DNA of 35,540 nt, taken from positions 1-35,540 of the forward strand of contig JAKSRC010000016.1 of assembly GCA_024403855.1 (NCBI GenBank), given 5' to 3'. The notes under the pieces were generated by a model. It saw nothing but the letters and a program-made list of their open reading frames with translations. It had not been told where the DNA came from and made no database searches. Position numbers and translations under genes: made by a program. Numbering within the stretch: position 1 is the stretch's first letter; each line of letters begins with the position of its first letter. The stretch comes from Saccharofermentans sp. (GTDB lineage: Bacteria; Bacillota; Clostridia; Saccharofermentanales; Saccharofermentanaceae). Below are positions 30,912 through 35,540 of the stretch, in pieces.

Positions 30912-30989
30912 ATATGACACGATTTTTGAAATCCTGGTGAAATCGGGCTTTATTCACATATCGCGCTTTCCACACGAAAAAGCTCCAAA

Positions 30990-32144
30990 TCACAAACGCT
31001 CTATTGCTTCCTTCAATCGGTTCAATCCGTCTTCAAGTCTGCTCCTGGGGCAGGCCAGATTCATTCTGAGGAAATATTTACCATCACCTCTGTAAATGCT
31101 GCCTGTTGATACGAACAATCCTGTTGTCGAGCGGATGTGCGCTGAAAGCGTATCGGAATCAACGCCTGTTTTACTGCAATCAAGCCACATAAGATAGGTT
31201 GCTTCGCCTTTTACAGCATAGATAGACGGGATGTTTTCTTCTATGAATTTTTCTGCAAAAAGTCTGTTCTGCGCAAGGTATTCCTTAAGTTCTTCAAGCC
31301 AGCTTTCGCCATATGTAAATGCCGCTACTGCTGCATTAACAGAGAATACATTTCCTTCGGCTACTTCGTCAGTATTAAGTGCTCTCCATACCTTATGTCT
31401 GAGATCCTTATTGGGGACACAGACGGCAGCAGTCTGAAGACCTGCGATATTAAATGTCTTGGTAGGTGCAATGCATGTTACGCTGTTCTGCGCACAGATA
31501 TCGGATACCTTGGCAAAGGGCGTATATTCCTTGCCTGGAAGCGTTATGTCGCAGTGAATCTCATCTGAGAGTACAGTCACATTATTGCGTGCACATATTT
31601 CGCCGATTCGGGCAAGCTCTGCTTCTGTCCAGATCAGGCCTGTGGGATTATGTGGATTGCAAAGTATAAGAAGAGTGCTCTGAGGATCTTTGCACTTCTC
31701 TTCCAGATCTTCAAAATCGAGGCTGTATTTACCTTCCTCGTACTTCATTTTGCACTCAACGATATTGCGTCCGTTGTTGTAAATAGAATTGAAGAAAATG
31801 TTGTACGCAGGAGTTATGACGATGACATTCTCGGCAATCGAAGTCAGCTTGCGAACTACGGATGAAATGGCAGGCACGACACCCGTGCAGAAAATCAGCC
31901 AGTCCTTCTCCATTGCTAATCCGTGCCTTCTGCCCCACCAGTTGATGTAGGCATCGTACCACTCGTCAGGAGTGATGGAATATCCGAAAACGCCATGCTC
32001 GGCGCGCTTCAAGATGGCCTCGGTAATCTCCGGTGCTGTCTTGAAATCCATGTCGGCAACCCACATGGGTAATTCATTCTCGGCTACATCCCATTTTAAC
32101 GACTGCGTATTTCTGCGGTCGACAAGTTCATCAAAGCGGCTCAT
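30990..32144 (-). CDS. MalY/PatB-type C-S lyase (PLP-dependent aminotransferase fold)
   Basis: This is a 384-residue fold-type I PLP enzyme. The N-terminus RFDELVDRRNTQSLKWD and LPMWVADMDF are typical of the MalY/PatB cystathionine beta-lyase family. NPHNPTG (163-169), SDEIH (193-197) and TKTFNIAG with the PLP lysine Lys229 are all present. It should cleave cystathionine or cysteine conjugates to homocysteine or thiols, pyruvate and ammonia; some MalY proteins also act as regulators. Its start overlaps the DUF3737 gene by 14 bases, and AGGAGA precedes the ATG inside that gene, so translation is coupled. Confidence 0.94.
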   Translation of the reverse strand: MSRFDELVDRRNTQSLKWDVAENELPMWVADMDFKTAPEITEAILKRAEHGVFGYSITPDEWYDAYINWWGRRHGLAMEKDWLIFCTGVVPAISSVVRKLTSIAENVIVITPAYNIFFNSIYNNGRNIVECKMKYEEGKYSLDFEDLEEKCKDPQSTLLILCNPHNPTGLIWTEAELARIGEICARNNVTVLSDEIHCDITLPGKEYTPFAKVSDICAQNSVTCIAPTKTFNIAGLQTAAVCVPNKDLRHKVWRALNTDEVAEGNVFSVNAAVAAFTYGESWLEELKEYLAQNRLFAEKFIEENIPSIYAVKGEATYLMWLDCSKTGVDSDTLSAHIRSTTGLFVSTGSIYRGDGKYFLRMNLACPRSRLEDGLNRLKEAIERL

Positions 32145-33033
32145 CTCGCATCTCTCCTATATCGTTGCAGATTATCTGTGTCTTGGACGGATCGATCAGG
32201 TCTTTCTGGATGATGAGTGTACCGATCTTGTCAGCCTTAATCGTTCCGCTTGTCGGATTCATTACGCTATCAACAGCTCCGTTTATCTGGGCGGCGACAC
32301 TCGCGTATTCAAATGCAAGTGTAGTATTAATCAGCTTGCAGTTCTTCATTACGAGATTATCGATATAGCAAAGGCCCTGCAAACTTTCGATTGTGCAATT
32401 GATAAGTGTGAGGTTCTTGGAATTCCAGCCGAGATATTCGCCTGAAATATATGAATCGTAAACCGTGACATTTTCGCTGTTCCAGAAAGCGTCCTTTGAG
32501 AGCAATACGGAGTTGTGAACCTCAATATTCTTTCCGCCGTCAAATGAATAATTGCCATCCAGGCGAAGGTCGGTAATCTTCATGTCGCTGCTGTTCATGG
32601 CAAAATAATTGCCCTTGGCAGATACGTTCTCCATAACTACATTTGCACAGCTCCAGAGTGTCTCCTCAGCCTTGAAGAAATCTACGTTTTTGAGTGTCAG
32701 GCCATTGCATCTTCTGAAATTCTTGGGAGCCTGGATCAGGGCATTTTCGACCACAATATTGTTCGTATACCACACGCCGGCTCTTGCCATCTCAAACCAT
32801 TTACAGTCAGTAGCACGGACGTCATTGCAATACCAGAGAGGATACTTCCATTTGAACGCGCAACCGAGAAGATCGAGGCCTGAACTCTCCTTCAATGGCG
32901 ATTCACCATCGTCGAAAATCGCATCCTGAATCTTAATATTCTTTGAATGAAACAACGCTCTTTCACCGGTAAAAATGCCGCCGTTTATCTCTTCTGTATT
33001 CATGTAAGTGTCACCTTCAATTAAAAATTTCAT
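32131..33033 (-). CDS. DUF3737-family beta-helix protein
   Basis: This is a 300-residue protein made of regular repeats (WYCNDVRATDCKWF, WYTNNIVVENALI, WSCANVVMENV, WNSENVTVYDSYISG), the pattern of a right-handed parallel beta-helix. It matches DUF3737, a family of unknown function. DUF3737 genes often stand next to MalY/PatB lyases, as here (14-base overlap). I start at ATG 33033 (MKFLIEGDTY). No ribosome site is visible, and TATACT lies 9 bases upstream, so the mRNA may be almost leaderless. TTG 33042 is the only other nearby choice. Confidence 0.9.
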   Translation of the reverse strand: MKFLIEGDTYMNTEEINGGIFTGERALFHSKNIKIQDAIFDDGESPLKESSGLDLLGCAFKWKYPLWYCNDVRATDCKWFEMARAGVWYTNNIVVENALIQAPKNFRRCNGLTLKNVDFFKAEETLWSCANVVMENVSAKGNYFAMNSSDMKITDLRLDGNYSFDGGKNIEVHNSVLLSKDAFWNSENVTVYDSYISGEYLGWNSKNLTLINCTIESLQGLCYIDNLVMKNCKLINTTLAFEYASVAAQINGAVDSVMNPTSGTIKADKIGTLIIQKDLIDPSKTQIICNDIGEMRDEPL

Positions 33034-33139
33034 ACTGCCCAAAGTATAATGAAACTTGGCAAAACACGCTTTAGAATTCTTTAATAATTGTTAGTAAATA
33101 TGTTCAGGATTTAAGGAATTTGCCGCTCAAATTTCCCGA

Positions 33140-33766
33140 TTATTTCTTTACGACTTTTTTGACAAAAGGAATCAGCATTCCGCCTAAGGAGTTACCGACG
33201 GTCATGATGAGAAGATAGCCGATAACTTTAAGGCTCCAGATATTTCCCATCGAAAAATAGAACATGTTGGCAACGCAGTGCTCGAATCCGCAAAGAATAA
33301 ATACGCTGACGCACAAAAGGAGAATGATGGGATTCTTGCATTCCTTGTAACCGTCAACTGCAATGAACATCAGCATGCCGCAGAATATCGAAAGAATGAA
33401 TGCACTTAAGATGCTCTGTTCAACTTTGGCTGCACTCACTTTGGATGCAACTTCTGTTAATGCGGGACCAAATTTTGTAAGAGACATCATTTTCGCGCCC
33501 AAAAAAGTACCGGCAAAATTGCCAAGCCAGGTGGCAAGAAGAGTCAGCAAATATGAAGGCTTCTCATTGACCAGATAACCGATCTTGCCGGTATAAAGAA
33601 AGAGGCCGTTAAGAACGATTGTGTAAAGGCCGACCGTGAACATCAATGAGCCGACGATTTTCGCGCCAAGACCTTCAGAACTTAATGTGAGGAAAACAAC
33701 ACTTCCGACAGCGATCGCGAGACCTGCCAAAATTGCCAATAAGAATTCCTGCAAATACTTCTTCAT
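33140..33766 (-). CDS. Formate/nitrite transporter family channel
   Basis: This is a 208-residue protein with six membrane helices. The segment GFEHCVANMFYFSMG (about 166-180) is the family signature of FNT channels (FocA, NirC, HSC), which pass formate, nitrite, hydrosulfide or similar anions. It is shorter than the typical 250-280 residues, with reduced termini, and the substrate cannot be assigned. I start at ATG 33766 (MKKYLQEF) because GGAGG lies 5 bases upstream; the longer frame has no ribosome site. In an anaerobe, formate export after pyruvate-formate lyase is a reasonable role. Confidence 0.92.
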   Translation of the reverse strand: MKKYLQEFLLAILAGLAIAVGSVVFLTLSSEGLGAKIVGSLMFTVGLYTIVLNGLFLYTGKIGYLVNEKPSYLLTLLATWLGNFAGTFLGAKMMSLTKFGPALTEVASKVSAAKVEQSILSAFILSIFCGMLMFIAVDGYKECKNPIILLLCVSVFILCGFEHCVANMFYFSMGNIWSLKVIGYLLIMTVGNSLGGMLIPFVKKVVKK

Positions 33767-33957
33767 ACTACCTCCGTGGTCGTGCCATTCCCTGTAAATG
33801 CGGTTAAACTGATATTTCTCATAAGTTAGGAAGTTCACATTACCACAATGTTTTACAACTTTCCAATAACTTGACTAATTATGTCGCGATTACAAAGTGA
33901 TATAGTTATTTACGGCTTTTTCGATAACAAAATTTAATTGGGGATTCAGGTAAAAAT

Positions 33958-35322
33958 ATGAGTGATAAACCGATGGAAAATAAGATGGGTGTCATGCCCG
34001 TTGGCAAGCTTCTCGCGAACATGGCAATTCCGATGATTGCGTCTATGCTTGTTCAGGCGCTTTATAACATTGTCGACAGCATTTATATCTCAAGAGTATC
34101 CGAGAGCGCAGTTACAGCACTTTCTCTGGCATTCCCCGTTCAGAATATGATGATCGCATTTTCTTCGGGCATCGCAGTAGGTGTTAACTCTTTGCTTTCA
34201 CGCTCCCTTGGCGAAAAGAATCAGAAGATGGCAAATAAGAGTGCCGGCAACGGTATAACCCTGATTCTTATCGTCGTTGTGCTGTTCATGATCTTCGGTA
34301 TTTTCGGTTCACACCCTTACTATGCATTCCAGTCAGATGTAGCAGAAACAGTAAAGGGTGGCTCGACATACGTAAGCATCATATGCATCTTCTGCATCGG
34401 TTCCTTTATGGAGATCCTTCTCGAAAGACTTCTTCAGTCCACAGGCCGCACAATATATAGCATGATCACTCAGGGCACGGGTGCAATTATCAACATTCTT
34501 TTGGACCCTGTGTTCATTTTTGGTATGTTCGGCGTTCCTGCCATGGGCGTTGCAGGTGCAGCAGTCGCAACAGTAATCGGTCAGTGCGTTGCAGCTACTC
34601 TGGCATTGATCTTCAACATTAAGAAAAATCCTGATATCCAGCTCTCTTTCGCTGATCTGAAGCTCGACAAAGAGGCTGTCGGAAAGATCGTCGTCGTTGG
34701 TGTTCCTTCACTTGTTATGATGGCAATCGGATCCGTAATGAACTTCGGTATGAATCAGATTCTTCAGGGCTTCAGCGAGACTGCAACCGGCGTATTCGGA
34801 ATCTACTACAAGCTCCAGAGCTTCTTCTTCATGCCTATCTTCGGCCTTAACGGTGCGACAATCTCTATCGTTGCCTTCAACTATGGCGCTAAGAGCAAGA
34901 AGAGAATGATGAAGGCAATTAAGCTTTCCTGTACTGTTGCGCTTATCATAATGCTCCTGGGCGTTGCTGCATTCCAGTTTATTCCGGAGGTATTGCTCGG
35001 AATTTTTAATCCCTCCGACGAGTTCCTCGCAATCGGCGTAAAGGCACTTCGCATCATCAGCATCCACTTCCCTATCGCAGCTGTTTGTATCGTATTGGGC
35101 AGCGTTTTCCAGGCATTGGGAAACGGCATTTATTCAACAATAGTATCCCTCGCAAGACAGCTCGTCGTACTCCTGCCTGCCGCATATCTCTTAAGCCTTA
35201 CAGGCGACGTCGGCATGGTCTGGTGGGCATTCGTAATTGCTGAGTTAATGAGCTTGCTTGTAACTACAATCTGCTACGTGAAGATATATAAAGACAGGAT
35301 CAAACCTCTCGAGAATTTATGA
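33958..35322 (+). CDS. MATE-family efflux transporter
   Basis: This 454-residue protein has 12 predicted membrane helices in two homologous halves. MAIPMIASMLVQALYNIVDS near residue 22 and the counterpart in the second half (VVGVPSLVMMAIGSVMNFG) are typical of the multidrug and toxic-compound extrusion family, DinF-like branch. It would export organic cations or drugs by Na+ or H+ antiport. AGGT stands 5-9 bases before the ATG. It is followed by a strong terminator, so it is a single-gene unit. Confidence 0.95.
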   Translation: MSDKPMENKMGVMPVGKLLANMAIPMIASMLVQALYNIVDSIYISRVSESAVTALSLAFPVQNMMIAFSSGIAVGVNSLLSRSLGEKNQKMANKSAGNGITLILIVVVLFMIFGIFGSHPYYAFQSDVAETVKGGSTYVSIICIFCIGSFMEILLERLLQSTGRTIYSMITQGTGAIINILLDPVFIFGMFGVPAMGVAGAAVATVIGQCVAATLALIFNIKKNPDIQLSFADLKLDKEAVGKIVVVGVPSLVMMAIGSVMNFGMNQILQGFSETATGVFGIYYKLQSFFFMPIFGLNGATISIVAFNYGAKSKKRMMKAIKLSCTVALIIMLLGVAAFQFIPEVLLGIFNPSDEFLAIGVKALRIISIHFPIAAVCIVLGSVFQALGNGIYSTIVSLARQLVVLLPAAYLLSLTGDVGMVWWAFVIAELMSLLVTTICYVKIYKDRIKPLENL

Positions 35323-35329
35323 TTAATAG

Positions 35330-35360
35330 CGCTTCCCGCTCGAAAAAGGGAAGCGTTTTT
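35330..35360 (+). terminator. Intrinsic terminator of the MATE gene
   Basis: CGCTTCCC and GGGAAGCG form a perfect 8-bp stem with a 10-nt loop, followed by TTTTT. Bases 35361-35540 hold no feature I can support. Confidence 0.9.
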
Positions 35361-35540
35361 ATTGCTCGAAAACGGACAATTCAATCCGCCTCTTCATGAC
35401 GGAAAAAGTTATAAAGCCGACAAAAAAGTACTCCTACCAACCCTATTTTTATAGTGATAAAAGTGTCGGTTTTCAGCGATTTTTTGGTTCTTCACGATAT
35501 CCTTGGGATTAGCATAAAGTTATTAGGCAAAGAAATATAG

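Overview
The window looks like chromosomal DNA of an anaerobic, plant-fibre-degrading Bacillota (a gut or rumen Clostridia). This is inferred from strong GGAGG-type ribosome sites, TTGACA/TATAAT promoters, many small lipoproteins, AraC regulators beside xylan/glucan hydrolases, VanZ-like and CmpB-like membrane proteins, and small XRE regulators next to membrane proteins. Genus cannot be fixed from sequence alone. I see no phage, transposase, integron or CRISPR array.

Layout. 0.2-4 kb: sodium-coupled NSS symporter (minus), a secreted lipoprotein, and a tandem pair of CmpB-like membrane proteins. 4-12.5 kb: carbohydrate section with an acetyl-esterase-type hydrolase, an AraC regulator divergent from a secreted GH16 beta-glucanase with a C-terminal CBM, a repeat-rich gap, a small membrane protein, a HELIH-motif lipoprotein divergent from a second AraC regulator, and two tandem lipoproteins with PEBP-like domains. 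12.6-16.3 kb: membrane GGDEF protein, a membrane zinc-ribbon protein with a partner, and a Lys/Ala/Thr-repeat protein.

16.4-19.3 kb is the most interesting part. A DUF2828-type protein (a Ro60/TROVE-like alpha-helical module plus a vWA domain) is preceded, on its own strand, by two tandem RNA-like elements. Both share the internal motifs CAGCAAATGAT and AACAGAC. Each is closed by a 7-bp stem, and three of those base pairs differ between the copies with pairing kept. One copy also has a perfect tRNA T-arm. A divergent WYL-domain regulator lies on the other side, with a direct-repeat operator candidate between. The arrangement recalls bacterial Ro60/Y-RNA loci, but with a different protein family. 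A 27-residue holin-like toxin ORF, antisense to the regulator's downstream flank, follows.

19.3-35.5 kb: a large GH115 alpha-glucuronidase, a hypothetical protein, an autoregulated XRE/membrane-protein pair, a VanZ-like gene with a long structured 5' leader and terminator overlapping a secreted Thr-rich protein, an XRE protein divergent from a membrane Ser/Thr kinase, NUDIX, macro domain, GAF-GGDEF and PPP-phosphatase genes (a signalling and nucleotide-damage section), a MalY-type C-S lyase coupled to DUF3737, an FNT channel and a MATE exporter.

Several gene starts below are moved from the longest open frame because a ribosome site, a promoter or a paralog alignment decides them.
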